The notes below the pieces were generated by a model, which saw nothing but the letters and a program-made list of their open reading frames with translations, made no database searches and had not been told where the DNA came from. A stretch of DNA of 64,000 bases from Novosphingobium sp. B1 (GTDB taxonomy: Bacteria; Pseudomonadota; Alphaproteobacteria; Sphingomonadales; Sphingomonadaceae): NCBI RefSeq assembly GCF_900176395.1, contig NZ_FWXL01000002.1:186001-250000 (forward strand), in the 5' to 3' direction. Shown one piece after another: positions 1 through 10,546 of the stretch (position 1 is its first letter; every line of letters starts with the position of its first letter). A program made the translations under genes and the position numbers.

Positions 1-1587
1 GCGCTCGGGATTGGCGAGGAGATAGCCTTCGGTGATCTCGAGCTGCAGCCGCGATGGCGGAAAGCGTGTCTGCTCCAGCACGTGCATTACCTGCCGTTCG
101 AAGGCCGGATCGCGGAACTGTGCGGGCGAAACGTTGACGCTCAGCTTCAGCCCGTCGAGCAGCGCCGCATCACGGCAGGCGCGCTCCAGCACAAACAGCC
201 CCAGCGGGTGGATCTGACCTGTCGCTTCGGCAATGTCGATGAATTCGTCGGGCGGCAATGGCCCTTCCGGTCGGCGCGGCCAGCGCAGCAGTGCTTCCAC
301 CGAGACGATCGCCCCGCTCTGCGCATCGACGATCGGCTGGTAGAAGACCTCGAACTCGCCACGGTCCAGTCCGCGTCCGATCTGCGCCTCGATCGTGAGG
401 CGGCGCAACCGCCCTTCGTCGAATCCGACATCATAGACCGCGACCTGTCCCTTGCCGCGAGTCTTGACGTGATACATGGCCGTGTCGGCGCGGCGCAGCA
501 GTTCGCGAGGACGGCCTTCGACATCGGTATTGGCAGCAACGCCGATGCTTCCGCCCACTTGCAGCACATGGCGGTCCACCAGCACGGGCAGCGCGATCTC
601 TTCCAGCAACGCACGACCAAGTATCAGCGCGCTGCTTTCGGCATCGGGGCCTTCGATCACGACCGCGAATTCATCGCCACCGACGCGGGCCAGCGTGGAA
701 TGCGGCGGGCAGTGCTGGCTCAGGCGCAAGCAGACGCTGCGGATCAGCGCGTCGCCCGCCTGATGGCCGTGCTCGTCGTTCACCGCCTTGAACCCGTCGA
801 GGTCGATGAACAGCACTGCCAGGGTGTTGGCCGGCAGATCATGCCTGCTTTCCAGCCGGTCGAGCCGCGCAAGCAGCTCGCGTCGGTTCGGCAACCCGCT
901 CAAGGGATCGCTGAACGCGATGCGGCGGTTTTCCTCGCTAAGCTTCTCGGTCTCGAGCTGGCGCTTGCGCAGGGTGGCCCGTGATCGCACCAGTTGCGAG
1001 AAGGCTTCGTTATAGCGCAGCGTAACCACCATCATCCCGGTGCTGACCAGGCACAGCACGATCGTTTGCGCCAGCCACTGGCCCTGATCAACCCACGAGA
1101 AATACAGCGCAAATGGCAGCGTGCAGGCCACGGCCGTGCGCATTGCGGCCGCGCGCAATGTCATCAGGCAGAACACCGTGCTGACTTCGGTGAGGCCGAG
1201 GAAGAACGTCAGGTTGCCCTTGGCGTAAGCGTTGCCCGCCGGATAAATCCACATGCACCAACCTTCGAAGGCCAGTGTCATGATCACGGCAAGGCGGCAG
1301 GTGCGGCGGATGTAATAGGCGATCTTTGCGTCCGACAAGGTCGCTGCGGCAGTCGGCTGGCGCCACCACCACAGCGCACGCTGCAAGGCATAGGCGCACA
1401 TCGCCAGCGGCGCGACCAGTGTGGAAAATGGCGCGGTCACATCGGCGTATGTGATCGTGATGGCGAGCGCATTGCAGACCAGAATAGCGTACAAGAGCGG
1501 CATCTGCCGCGAGAACGACTTGAACTGCGCACGCGCCAGTTCGGCGTCCGAAGTATCGAGCCGGAAAAGATCAATCAGCGCGCGCAT
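1..1587 (-). CDS. Membrane-bound GGDEF-EAL protein (diguanylate cyclase / c-di-GMP phosphodiesterase), 3' end cut by window
   Basis: This gene makes and/or degrades the second messenger c-di-GMP at the inner membrane. The minus-strand frame is open from an ATG at 1585-1587 to the window edge, giving 529 visible residues. The N-terminal ~200 residues form several hydrophobic segments with no recognisable sensor domain. They are followed by a short helical linker, a GGDEF domain with an intact GGDEF motif (sequence VGGDEFA, around 660-700), and an EAL domain with VEALLRW near 340-350 and LEITEG close to the edge. Both catalytic signatures look intact, so it may be bifunctional. The missing part is the remainder of the EAL domain. 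No partner gene is seen beside it. Confidence 0.9.
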   Translation of the reverse strand, partial: MRALIDLFRLDTSDAELARAQFKSFSRQMPLLYAILVCNALAITITYADVTAPFSTLVAPLAMCAYALQRALWWWRQPTAAATLSDAKIAYYIRRTCRLAVIMTLAFEGWCMWIYPAGNAYAKGNLTFFLGLTEVSTVFCLMTLRAAAMRTAVACTLPFALYFSWVDQGQWLAQTIVLCLVSTGMMVVTLRYNEAFSQLVRSRATLRKRQLETEKLSEENRRIAFSDPLSGLPNRRELLARLDRLESRHDLPANTLAVLFIDLDGFKAVNDEHGHQAGDALIRSVCLRLSQHCPPHSTLARVGGDEFAVVIEGPDAESSALILGRALLEEIALPVLVDRHVLQVGGSIGVAANTDVEGRPRELLRRADTAMYHVKTRGKGQVAVYDVGFDEGRLRRLTIEAQIGRGLDRGEFEVFYQPIVDAQSGAIVSVEALLRWPRRPEGPLPPDEFIDIAEATGQIHPLGLFVLERACRDAALLDGLKLSVNVSPAQFRDPAFERQVMHVLEQTRFPPSRLQLEITEGYLLANPER

Positions 1588-1714
1588 CGATCGGGTTTGT
1601 CTGCGTCCACCCGTTTCAAAGGTGTTAATATCGCATGACAATGCGTTGAAACGATTGAATTAACGCGCCGTCGAAATCCGTAGACCTACGTAGTGTGGAA
1701 GGCCATCGGTGCAG

Positions 1715-3349
1715 TCAGGCAACGGCAGGCAACACCTCGCGTCCCCTGATCACGTCCGCGATCTTCTCGGCGATCATGATCGTCGGGGCGTTGGTGTTGC
1801 CGCCGATCAGCGTCGGCATGACCGAAGCATCGACAACGCGTAGGCCTTCAAGGCCGATGACCCGGCAGTCCTTGTCCACCACGGCCAGCGGATCGTCGCG
1901 CATGCCCATTCGCGCCGTGCCGACCGGGTGATAGATCGTCTCGCCCTTTGCTCGCACCCACGCATCGATGTCAGCGTCAGACTGGACCTGAGGTCCCGGC
2001 CATATTTCCTCACCGCGATAGGGCGCCAGCGCGTCCTGGGCAGCCACGTCGCGGGCAATGCGAATGCCTGCGCGAACGGCCCGCCGGTCTTCTTCAGTGG
2101 CCAAGAAATTGGCGACAATGGACGGGTCATCGTAGGGATCGTTCGACGCGAGCCTGACCTGCCCCCGGCTTTCCGGGCGCAACTGGCAGACATGGATGGT
2201 GAAGCCGTCCCGGTTGGCCTTGACCTTGGCATGTTCCTGCATGATCGCGATCACGAAGTGAATCTGCAGGTCAGGCCGGTCAAGATCGGGTCGTGACTTG
2301 AGGAATGCGCCTGCTTCCAGCCCGTTCTGACGCCCGGTGCCCTTGCCGCTCAGCAAGTATTGCAGCCCGACCTTCAACTGGCCCAGCCCCTTTATCTCGT
2401 TGTAAAGCGAGATCGGCTGGGTGCAGGTCCAGTTGAGCGTGACATCAAGATGGTCCTGAAGATTGGAGCCGACGCCTCTCAGAGTGTGGACTGGTGAAAT
2501 GCCCTGCGCCTTCAGCTGTTCGGGATCGCCAATGCCTGAAAGCTGAAGGATCTGGGGTGACTGGAAGGCACCGGCGCACAGCAGCACTTCGCGGGCGGCC
2601 TTGGCCCGCTGCAGCGTCTTGCCCTTGCCGAGGCTGTATTCGACCCCGCTTGCGCGCCCGTTCTCGATCACGATGCGGTGGACCCGCGCGCCGGTCACGA
2701 TGGAAAGGTTGCGGCGCTGCCCGGCGATCGGCGTCAGATATCCGCGCGCCGCGCTCCAGCGCTGGCCATCGTTGATGGTAAGCTGGTAACGGCCGAAGCC
2801 CTCCTGATCGGCGCCGTTGAAATCAGGCGTCACCTTGTGCCCTGCCTGCCGGCCTGCCTCGATGATCCCGCGGTAGAGCGGGTGGTCCGAATTCTCGCCC
2901 CAGTTGACCTTGAGCGGTCCGCCCGCGCCGTGAAATTCCCCGGCCCCGCCGCAGTAATCCTCGGCTTTCTTGAAATAGGGCAGGACGTCGGCGTAGGACC
3001 AACCTTGGAGGCCCATCTGCCGCCACTGGTCGTAGTCGCGCGCATGGCCCCGAATGTAGACCATGCCATTGATCGCGGACGATCCACCAAGCCCCTTGCC
3101 GCGCGGGTGCCACATGCGCCGCCCGTCCATGTGCGATTCTGGCTCGGACCAGAAGCCCCAATTGTGCTTACTCTTCTGCTTGATCAGCGTGCCGACGCCC
3201 GCCGGCATCCGCACCAGCACCGATGTGTTGCGCCCGCCTGCCTCAAGCAGGAGAACCCGCACCTGCGGATCTTCGGAAAGCCGCGCGGCCAATACCGAGC
3301 CCGCGCTGCCTGCACCGATCACGATATAATCGAACTGATCTTCGCCCAT
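1715..3349 (-). CDS. GMC-family FAD-dependent oxidoreductase (choline dehydrogenase-like)
   Basis: This is a flavoprotein alcohol dehydrogenase or oxidase of 544 residues, normal for the choline dehydrogenase branch of the GMC family. The dinucleotide-binding motif (IGAGSAGSVLAARL) lies within residues 8-25. A GMC signature follows at GGSSAINGMVYIRG. The C-terminal part has the catalytic-His region HPVGTARMG and the conserved GGNTNAPT segment. No signal peptide is visible. The ATG at 3349 is preferred over the in-frame ATG at 3391 because GAAGAGGA lies about 8 bases upstream of it. The gene is divergent from the alpha-glucuronidase, with a shared 137-base control region holding an inverted repeat. 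A sugar or alcohol substrate linked to glucuronide breakdown is possible but unproven. Confidence 0.9.
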   Translation of the reverse strand: MGEDQFDYIVIGAGSAGSVLAARLSEDPQVRVLLLEAGGRNTSVLVRMPAGVGTLIKQKSKHNWGFWSEPESHMDGRRMWHPRGKGLGGSSAINGMVYIRGHARDYDQWRQMGLQGWSYADVLPYFKKAEDYCGGAGEFHGAGGPLKVNWGENSDHPLYRGIIEAGRQAGHKVTPDFNGADQEGFGRYQLTINDGQRWSAARGYLTPIAGQRRNLSIVTGARVHRIVIENGRASGVEYSLGKGKTLQRAKAAREVLLCAGAFQSPQILQLSGIGDPEQLKAQGISPVHTLRGVGSNLQDHLDVTLNWTCTQPISLYNEIKGLGQLKVGLQYLLSGKGTGRQNGLEAGAFLKSRPDLDRPDLQIHFVIAIMQEHAKVKANRDGFTIHVCQLRPESRGQVRLASNDPYDDPSIVANFLATEEDRRAVRAGIRIARDVAAQDALAPYRGEEIWPGPQVQSDADIDAWVRAKGETIYHPVGTARMGMRDDPLAVVDKDCRVIGLEGLRVVDASVMPTLIGGNTNAPTIMIAEKIADVIRGREVLPAVA

Positions 3350-3399
3350 CTGCGCGTCCTCTTCCCGAATCCACCGCCCGGTTACTGACATCTGGGTAA

Positions 3400-3415
3400 T
3401 TAATCGTGCGATTAA
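3400..3415. promoter_or_regulatory. Inverted repeat in divergent GMC / alpha-glucuronidase control region
   Basis: TTAATCG (3400-3406) and CGATTAA (3409-3415) form a perfect 7-base inverted repeat around a 2-base centre. It lies 50 bases upstream of the GMC start and 72 bases upstream of the glucuronidase start, where an operator controlling both genes would be expected. The half-site TTAATC recurs in the palindrome CTGATTAATCAG at 5647-5658. The binding protein is unknown. Confidence 0.4.
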
Positions 3416-3486
3416 GCGCAAGCAGCGGGTTGCCCCAGGCGACCTTCCGATGATACCGCTACCATAACGGTGGAAGAGGATGTCAG

Positions 3487-5571
<2,085 letters not shown>

Positions 5572-5597
5572 GCAGTTCTTGCTTTGTTCTATCAGAT

Positions 5598-5613
5598 GTT
5601 TCCCCGGGGAAAC
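5598..5613. other. Perfect 16-base palindrome GTTTCCCCGGGGAAAC
   Basis: This perfect palindrome has no loop and lies between the convergent glucuronidase and LacI genes. A second perfect palindrome, CTGATTAATCAG, lies at 5647-5658, two bases before the LacI stop codon. Without a loop the first is a poor intrinsic terminator, although a shorter hairpin could form. Either may be a protein-binding site, but there is no start codon nearby to regulate. Confidence 0.35.
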
Positions 5614-5660
5614 GATTTGTGCCGAAAAATGTTATATCGCAAGTATCTGATTAATCAGGC

Positions 5661-6662
5661 TTATGCGCTTTCACGAGCGACCAGTCGGAAGCCGACGTCC
5701 ACCCAGCGCTCTGCCGGAGCCTGGTTGGGGCGGTGCTTGCGGATTGCGGCAATCGCCTCGCGGGCGATGCGCGCACCATCGACTTCGACTGACGTAATTG
5801 TCGGGCGCATTTCGCCGGCGATGGAGTTGTTGCCGAAGCCGACAACGGCGATGTCGTCCGGCACGCGCAGGCCGGCGGCCAATGCCTCGACGATGACGCC
5901 TTGGGCAAGATAGTCGGACCCGCAAACGACCACATCCGGCATCTGCGGCAGGCGACGCACCTCGGCGAAGATCCGGCGGGCATGGCCAAAGCGCGATGGG
6001 ACCTCCACTTCGGATTCGGTCAGCGCATCGTGGCCCGAGGTCTGCCACTCCTCGACAAAGCCCTGCCGCCGCATGTTGGCGCGCGCGCCGACGGCCGTGA
6101 CCAGATGCGGGCGTCGATAGCCGCGCGACATCAGGAAACGCGCGATATCGCGCCCGGCGGCGTGATGCGAAAAGCCCACAGCCATGCCGATCGGGTCTTC
6201 AGGCAGTTCCCAGACTTGGATGAACAGCGCGGGGCTGCGCCGCACCATGGCTTCGACCTGCGGCGTGACTGGCCCGGTGAAGATGATCGCATCCACCCGC
6301 CGGCTGAGCGCGGCCCGGATCAGGTCCTCGGTCCGCGCCTCCGACACACCGGTCAGCCCGAGCATGACCGTGGTCCCGGCGGCGGAAAGTTCCTCGACCA
6401 TGGCCTGTATCGTGTCGTTGAAGATCGAATCCGTAAGATAGGGGATCAACACCGCCACCATCTTCGAGCGGCTCGAGGCAAGCCCGCCGGCAAGAAGGTT
6501 TGGGATGTAGCCCGTCTCGGCAATGGCGGTACGGATACGCTCGGCCGTGGCGGCAGCGACGACTTCAGGGTTATTGATGAAGCGGCTGACGGTGGCGGTG
6601 GACACACCTGCCCGTGCGGCCACATCATCGAGGGTCGGCGTCTTGTCGATCGTTCCGTTCAT
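5661..6662 (-). CDS. LacI-family transcriptional regulator, GntR (gluconate)-like subgroup
   Basis: This is a DNA-binding regulator of 333 residues. The N-terminal helix-turn-helix (LDDVAARAGVSTATVSRFI, residues 11-29) and the hinge (NLLAGGLAS) are typical. The rest is a periplasmic-binding-protein-like sensor domain. Segments such as DPIGMAVGFSHHAAG resemble the gluconate repressor subgroup, suggesting a sugar-acid or other carboxylate effector. It is the only LacI-type gene in the window, while LacI-type operators precede four catabolic transcription units (7932, 10478, 26956, 44066). A degenerate match, TGCAATCGCTGTCT (6693-6706), lies 31-44 bases upstream of its own ATG and could allow autoregulation. 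That it controls this regulon is inference. Confidence 0.92.
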   Translation of the reverse strand: MNGTIDKTPTLDDVAARAGVSTATVSRFINNPEVVAAATAERIRTAIAETGYIPNLLAGGLASSRSKMVAVLIPYLTDSIFNDTIQAMVEELSAAGTTVMLGLTGVSEARTEDLIRAALSRRVDAIIFTGPVTPQVEAMVRRSPALFIQVWELPEDPIGMAVGFSHHAAGRDIARFLMSRGYRRPHLVTAVGARANMRRQGFVEEWQTSGHDALTESEVEVPSRFGHARRIFAEVRRLPQMPDVVVCGSDYLAQGVIVEALAAGLRVPDDIAVVGFGNNSIAGEMRPTITSVEVDGARIAREAIAAIRKHRPNQAPAERWVDVGFRLVARESA

Positions 6663-6681
6663 GGATCGACGCTAGCGCGGC

Positions 6682-6715
6682 GCGGCGCAAGGATGCAATC
6701 GCTGTCTTGCGCCGC
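6682..6715 (-). terminator. 10-bp stem-loop after the P450 gene
   Basis: GCGGCGCAAG (6682-6691) pairs perfectly with CTTGCGCCGC (6706-6715) around a 14-base loop. It begins 6 bases downstream of the P450 stop codon and lies upstream of the LacI start. There is no T-run, so it is a terminator-like or attenuating hairpin. The loop contains a weak LacI-operator-like sequence, so a regulatory role is an alternative. Confidence 0.5.
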
Positions 6716-6721
6716 TACGGT

Positions 6722-7912
6722 TCAGGAGAAGCGCAAGGGCACCGAAAGCGCGCCGATTTCCGGCCAGCGGCTGACGGTGACCGACCCATCGAGATCGAAG
6801 GCACTGGTCGAGGCAAGGATCTCCTCGAGCGCCACGCGCAACTGCATGCGGCCCAGGTGCACCCCGGGGCAATTGTGTGGCCCGCGCCCGAAGGCAAGGT
6901 GCTGAGAGATGTTGGGACGATCGAGAATGAACTTGTCGGGTTCGGGAAAGACCGTTTCGTCACGATTGGCCGAGGCATAGATCAGGGCGATGGCCTCTGC
7001 CGGCGGGATCGTGCGGCCACCCATCTCCACCGGGCAGACGGCGGTGCGGGCAAAGCCGCGATAGGGCGTGTAAAGACGCAGGAATTCCTCGATTGCAGCC
7101 GGGATCAGCGAGGGATCGGCGCGCAATTGCTGTTGCAGCGCCTGATCGCGCGAAAGGTGGACGCAGATGTTACCGATCATCACCATCGGCGCGACCATGC
7201 CGACGACGAGCACCTGGCGCACCGTGCCGACCAGCAGTTCGTCGGGCAGCGGCTCGCCCTCATGGCGGGCTTCGAGCAGCGCGCTGGTGGGATCGAGCGC
7301 CGGGTCCTGGGGATGTGCGTGCCGCAACGCGATCAGCGCGCGAGCCATTTCATAGAGACGAAGCGAGGTTTCCTTCATCGTCTCCGGCCGGTTGGAATGG
7401 ACCGCAAGGATGAAAGCGCGGCCATTGTCATGCAGCGTATCGAGCCAGTCTTCGGGAATTCGCATCCATTCGCCGAACACGTGCACCGGCAGATAACTGG
7501 ACAATTCGACGCAGATATCGCCGCCGCCCTTTGCCACCATCGGTTCAAGCAGGGCGCGGGTCAATTCGCGGGCGCGCGGCGCGAAGGTTTCGGCCCGCTC
7601 AAGCGAGAGCAGCGGATTCAGCGCCTTGCGGTAGGGCGTGTGCTCCGGTGGATCGAGATGCAGCGGTGGCCGCCGCCCGGTGTAGGCAACCTTGGGCACG
7701 ACATTCTGCAACGAAGTGATGAAGGTCGACGAATCCGAAGCGGCCCGCTTCACGTCTTCATAGCGGGTCAGCGCCCAGAAGCCGCCCAAGCCTTCGGTCC
7801 AGGCAACCGGGCATTGCGCGCGGAGGCGGGCATATTCGGCATGGGGGCTGTCGAAGTCTTCCGGAACTTCCGGATCGAAATCCTGCAATCGGTCAGTCAT
7901 GAGCGGTTGCAT
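6722..7912 (-). CDS. Cytochrome P450 with atypical I-helix
   Basis: This is a soluble bacterial-type haem monooxygenase of 396 residues. The ExxR motif is at E276-R279 and the haem loop FGRGPHNCPG places the thiolate ligand at C348. The I-helix region (about 234-248) reads LVVGMVAPMVMIG. The usual AG-x-(D/E)-T-T is absent, so the acid-alcohol pair that normally delivers protons for O-O cleavage is missing. The ATG at 7900 is an alternative start; neither start has a good ribosome site. No ferredoxin or reductase gene is near. It is divergent from the MFS gene at 7983, and a LacI-type operator lies between them. Confidence 0.92.
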   Translation of the reverse strand: MQPLMTDRLQDFDPEVPEDFDSPHAEYARLRAQCPVAWTEGLGGFWALTRYEDVKRAASDSSTFITSLQNVVPKVAYTGRRPPLHLDPPEHTPYRKALNPLLSLERAETFAPRARELTRALLEPMVAKGGGDICVELSSYLPVHVFGEWMRIPEDWLDTLHDNGRAFILAVHSNRPETMKETSLRLYEMARALIALRHAHPQDPALDPTSALLEARHEGEPLPDELLVGTVRQVLVVGMVAPMVMIGNICVHLSRDQALQQQLRADPSLIPAAIEEFLRLYTPYRGFARTAVCPVEMGGRTIPPAEAIALIYASANRDETVFPEPDKFILDRPNISQHLAFGRGPHNCPGVHLGRMQLRVALEEILASTSAFDLDGSVTVSRWPEIGALSVPLRFS

Positions 7913-7931
7913 AAGCAGGCATGTTCAGCCA

Positions 7932-7945
7932 TGCAAGCGCTATCA
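7932..7945. promoter_or_regulatory. LacI-type operator between P450 and MFS genes
   Basis: TGCAAGCGCTATCA matches the core shared with 10478, 26956 and 44066 (GCAAGCGCT). It lies in the 70-base divergent region, 38 bases before the MFS start codon and 20 bases before the P450 start codon, so one bound protein could control both genes. Confidence 0.55.
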
Positions 7946-7982
7946 TTCAGTTTGCAAGACATATGAACCAAGGGGAGCATGC

Positions 7983-9290
7983 GTGACGGCCCAAGTTGCG
8001 AGCCGCGAGGACGATGCACTGGAAAGCAGCGTTGGCGGCAAGGTTATCCGCAGGCTGGTCATCCCCGCGGCGCTGTATATCCTGATCGGCGCGATTGACC
8101 GGACCAATGTCGGCTTCGCGGCGCTGGAGATGAACCGCGCGCTTGGCCTTTCCGGCACGCAATACGGCTTCGGCGCCGGCGTGCTGTTCGTCGGCTACAT
8201 GATCGCCAAGTATCCGAGCGTGCTGTTCTACGAAGCGGTGGGCCTGCGGCGCTGGCTGGCGACCATTACCGCCGCCTGGGGGCTATGCTCGTGCCTGATG
8301 GCTGCAGTCAGCAACGAATGGCAGCTCTATGCCTTGCGCGTGGCCATCGGCTTTTCGGAAGGCGGCCTGTCGTCCGGGCTGATGCTTTACCTCAGCCTTT
8401 GGGCACCGGAGCGCTATCGCGCCTCGATCCTTGCCATTCCGATCACGTCGATCTCTGTCGCGCAAGTCATTGGCGCGCCTGTTTCGGGCTGGCTGATCGA
8501 TCTGGAGCGTCCGCTGGGCATGGAGAGCTGGCGGTTCATGTTTCTGATCGAAGCCCTGCCCGCGCTGGCGCTTGCGGGGTTCGCATGGGCCTGGTTCCCC
8601 GACACGCCAGCCGACGCGCGCTGGCTGCGCGCGGACGAGCGCAACTGGATCGCCCTGAACGTGAAGGGTGCCAGCAAGCCGGTGGCATTAGAGGACCGGC
8701 GCGAGCGCTGGGCGGTGCTGCGCGAACCGCTGGGCTGGCTTTGCGCCGCGATCTGGTTCTGCATCCTGGCATCGAACTACGGCATCATGTTCTGGCTGCC
8801 GCAGGTGGTGAAGAGCCTGTCAGGCCTGAGCGCTGCCGAAACCGGCCTGATCGTGGCGCTGCCCTGGGCCGCGAGCGGGATCGGGCTGGTGCTCAACGCC
8901 CGGCATTCGGACCGCACCGGCGAACGATATCTGCACGTGGCGATACCGGCCCTGCTCGGCGGCATCGGGCTTCTGGCGGCCAACCTGTTCGGCGCCGGCC
9001 TGCCGGGCCTGATCGCGCTGGTGATCGGCGGTGCCTGCACCGGGTGCACGGTGGCAGCATTCTGGGCGATCCCGACAAGGCTGCTTTCTCCCGGCAGCCT
9101 TGCCATGGGCATCGTCGTGATCAACATGACCGGAAGCCTGGCAGGGGCAACGGTGCCGCCGCTGATGGGATGGCTGCGCGAGACGAGCGGATCGTTCTTC
9201 CCGCCAACGCTGCTGCTGTTCGGCATTGCCGTGCTTTGCGCGGTCCTGACCCTGATCGCGCGGCGCATTGCCGGAGCGTCTGGCCAGTGA
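7983..9290 (+). CDS. MFS transporter, anion:cation symporter (ACS)-type
   Basis: This is an inner-membrane importer of 435 residues with about twelve hydrophobic segments. The first loop has DRTNVGFAAL, typical of the ACS family, whose members carry organic anions such as hexuronates, galactarate, tartrate or phthalate. The GTG at 7983 is chosen because AAGGGGAG ends six bases upstream; longer in-frame extensions have no ribosome site and run into the P450 promoter. Its TGA overlaps the GTG of the next transporter, indicating translational coupling. Control by the LacI-type operator at 7932 is likely. The exact substrate cannot be told. Confidence 0.9.
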   Translation: MTAQVASREDDALESSVGGKVIRRLVIPAALYILIGAIDRTNVGFAALEMNRALGLSGTQYGFGAGVLFVGYMIAKYPSVLFYEAVGLRRWLATITAAWGLCSCLMAAVSNEWQLYALRVAIGFSEGGLSSGLMLYLSLWAPERYRASILAIPITSISVAQVIGAPVSGWLIDLERPLGMESWRFMFLIEALPALALAGFAWAWFPDTPADARWLRADERNWIALNVKGASKPVALEDRRERWAVLREPLGWLCAAIWFCILASNYGIMFWLPQVVKSLSGLSAAETGLIVALPWAASGIGLVLNARHSDRTGERYLHVAIPALLGGIGLLAANLFGAGLPGLIALVIGGACTGCTVAAFWAIPTRLLSPGSLAMGIVVINMTGSLAGATVPPLMGWLRETSGSFFPPTLLLFGIAVLCAVLTLIARRIAGASGQ

Positions 9291-10456
9291 CCGAGCAGGT
9301 CACGCCGGGTTACCGCGCGACGGTCCTGACGCTTGCGGCCATTGCGGCGATGGGATCGATGGCGATCCACATGCTGGTACCCGCCCTGCCCCTGATCGCA
9401 GCGGACTTTGCCATCGGAGAGGCCAAGGCGCAGCAAGTGGTCAGCGTCTATCTGGCTGGTCTGGCCGGGGGGCAACTGCTCGCCGGTCCCCTGATCGACC
9501 GGATCGGGCGGCGTCCGGTAATGCTGGCAGGCTTGGCGCTGTTCATTCTCGGCGGGGTAGTCGCGGGCATCGCGCCTGATCCGCAGTCGCTGCTGCTTGC
9601 GCGGCTGGTGCAAGCGGCCGGCGGAGCCTGTGGCGTGGTGACGGCTCGGGTGATGGTCGGCGACGTCTTCGGACCAGAGCGCGCCGCCGGGGTCCAAGCC
9701 ACCTTGATGACGATCGTGCTGATTTCGCCGGCGGTTGCCCCGGTGATCGGCGGCACCGTTGCGGATCTGGCCGGCTGGCGGGCCGTTTTCGTGATGCTGG
9801 CGCTTGCAGGAGGTGCGGCGCTGCTGGCAGCCTGGAAGCGCCTGCCCGAAACCGGCACGCGAGAGAACCGGCCCGGCGGGCGCGGACTTGCCGCGTCCTA
9901 CGCCAAGCTGGCGCGCAACCGGCAGTTCGTGCTGACCGTGGCGACGCTTGGGGCGGCAAGCAGCGGGCTTTACATGTTTCTGGGCGCGGCGCCCTTCCTG
10001 CTGGTCCATCGCTTTGGCCTGACTTCGGGCGAAGCCGGGCTGGCGCTGCTGTGGGTTGCTGGCGCGAGCATCTTCGGAACCCGGCTGGTCGTGCCGGTGG
10101 AGCGGCACTTCAGTGCACTGATCGTCGGCACGGCGAGCTCGGCAATGGGGGCAACTGCGGCGTTGGTGCTGGCGCTGGGCGGGATCGAAGGCGTGGTACC
10201 GCTGATCGCTCCGGTCATGCTGCTTGGACTTGGCGCCGGGCTGGCGGGGCCGGTCGCCTTCAACGCTGTGGCATTTTCCGAGGCCGGTCTCGCCGCCACG
10301 GCGACCAGCCTTGCCGGGGCATTGCAGATGCTGGCCAGCGGTTCAGCGATGACCCTGCTTGGCCTTGTCGCACCGATCGACCCGCTGCGCCTTGCCCTGG
10401 CGCTGGTCACCACGACCTGGACGGCGCTGCTGTGTGCGCTGGCGCGACTGCGTTGA
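9287..10456 (+). CDS. MFS transporter, Bcr/CflA-like efflux type
   Basis: This is a second major-facilitator protein, of 389 residues with about twelve membrane segments. The sequence DRIGRRPVMLAGL is the MFS loop 2-3 motif. The start (GPLIDRIGRR, then LVQAAGGACG) resembles the Bcr/CflA drug-efflux group, suggesting export of a toxic substrate or intermediate. It begins at a GTG within the last codons of the previous gene (GTGA overlap), so the two transporters are co-expressed. Pairing an ACS-type importer with a Bcr-type exporter would suit handling of an aromatic or otherwise toxic acid, but this is inference. Confidence 0.88.
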   Translation: MTEQVTPGYRATVLTLAAIAAMGSMAIHMLVPALPLIAADFAIGEAKAQQVVSVYLAGLAGGQLLAGPLIDRIGRRPVMLAGLALFILGGVVAGIAPDPQSLLLARLVQAAGGACGVVTARVMVGDVFGPERAAGVQATLMTIVLISPAVAPVIGGTVADLAGWRAVFVMLALAGGAALLAAWKRLPETGTRENRPGGRGLAASYAKLARNRQFVLTVATLGAASSGLYMFLGAAPFLLVHRFGLTSGEAGLALLWVAGASIFGTRLVVPVERHFSALIVGTASSAMGATAALVLALGGIEGVVPLIAPVMLLGLGAGLAGPVAFNAVAFSEAGLAATATSLAGALQMLASGSAMTLLGLVAPIDPLRLALALVTTTWTALLCALARLR

Positions 10457-10477
10457 GGCGCCACGCAAATTTCCGCT

Positions 10478-10491
10478 TGCAAGGGCTTACA
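10478..10491. promoter_or_regulatory. LacI-type operator upstream of TonB receptor operon
   Basis: TGCAAGGGCTTACA differs from the site at 44066 at two positions. It lies 56-69 bases upstream of the receptor ATG, the same distance as the sites before the minus-strand operons A and B. Confidence 0.5.
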
Positions 10492-10546
10492 TTCGGAGTC
10501 ATTTGCACTGTTATAGCCTAGAGCAGTAATTCGGAGGGGAATCTCG

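Noticed and set aside
147..1638. Several open frames of 60-300 codons on both strands across the first 1.6 kb
   Set aside because: They are shadows of the GGDEF-EAL gene, whose own frame is open to the window edge and carries the recognisable motifs.
8285..9286. Open frame continuing 334 codons upstream of the Bcr/CflA-like transporter
   Set aside because: It lies in another frame of the first MFS gene and has low-complexity, arginine-rich composition with no membrane segments. The GTG at 9287 is the natural start.
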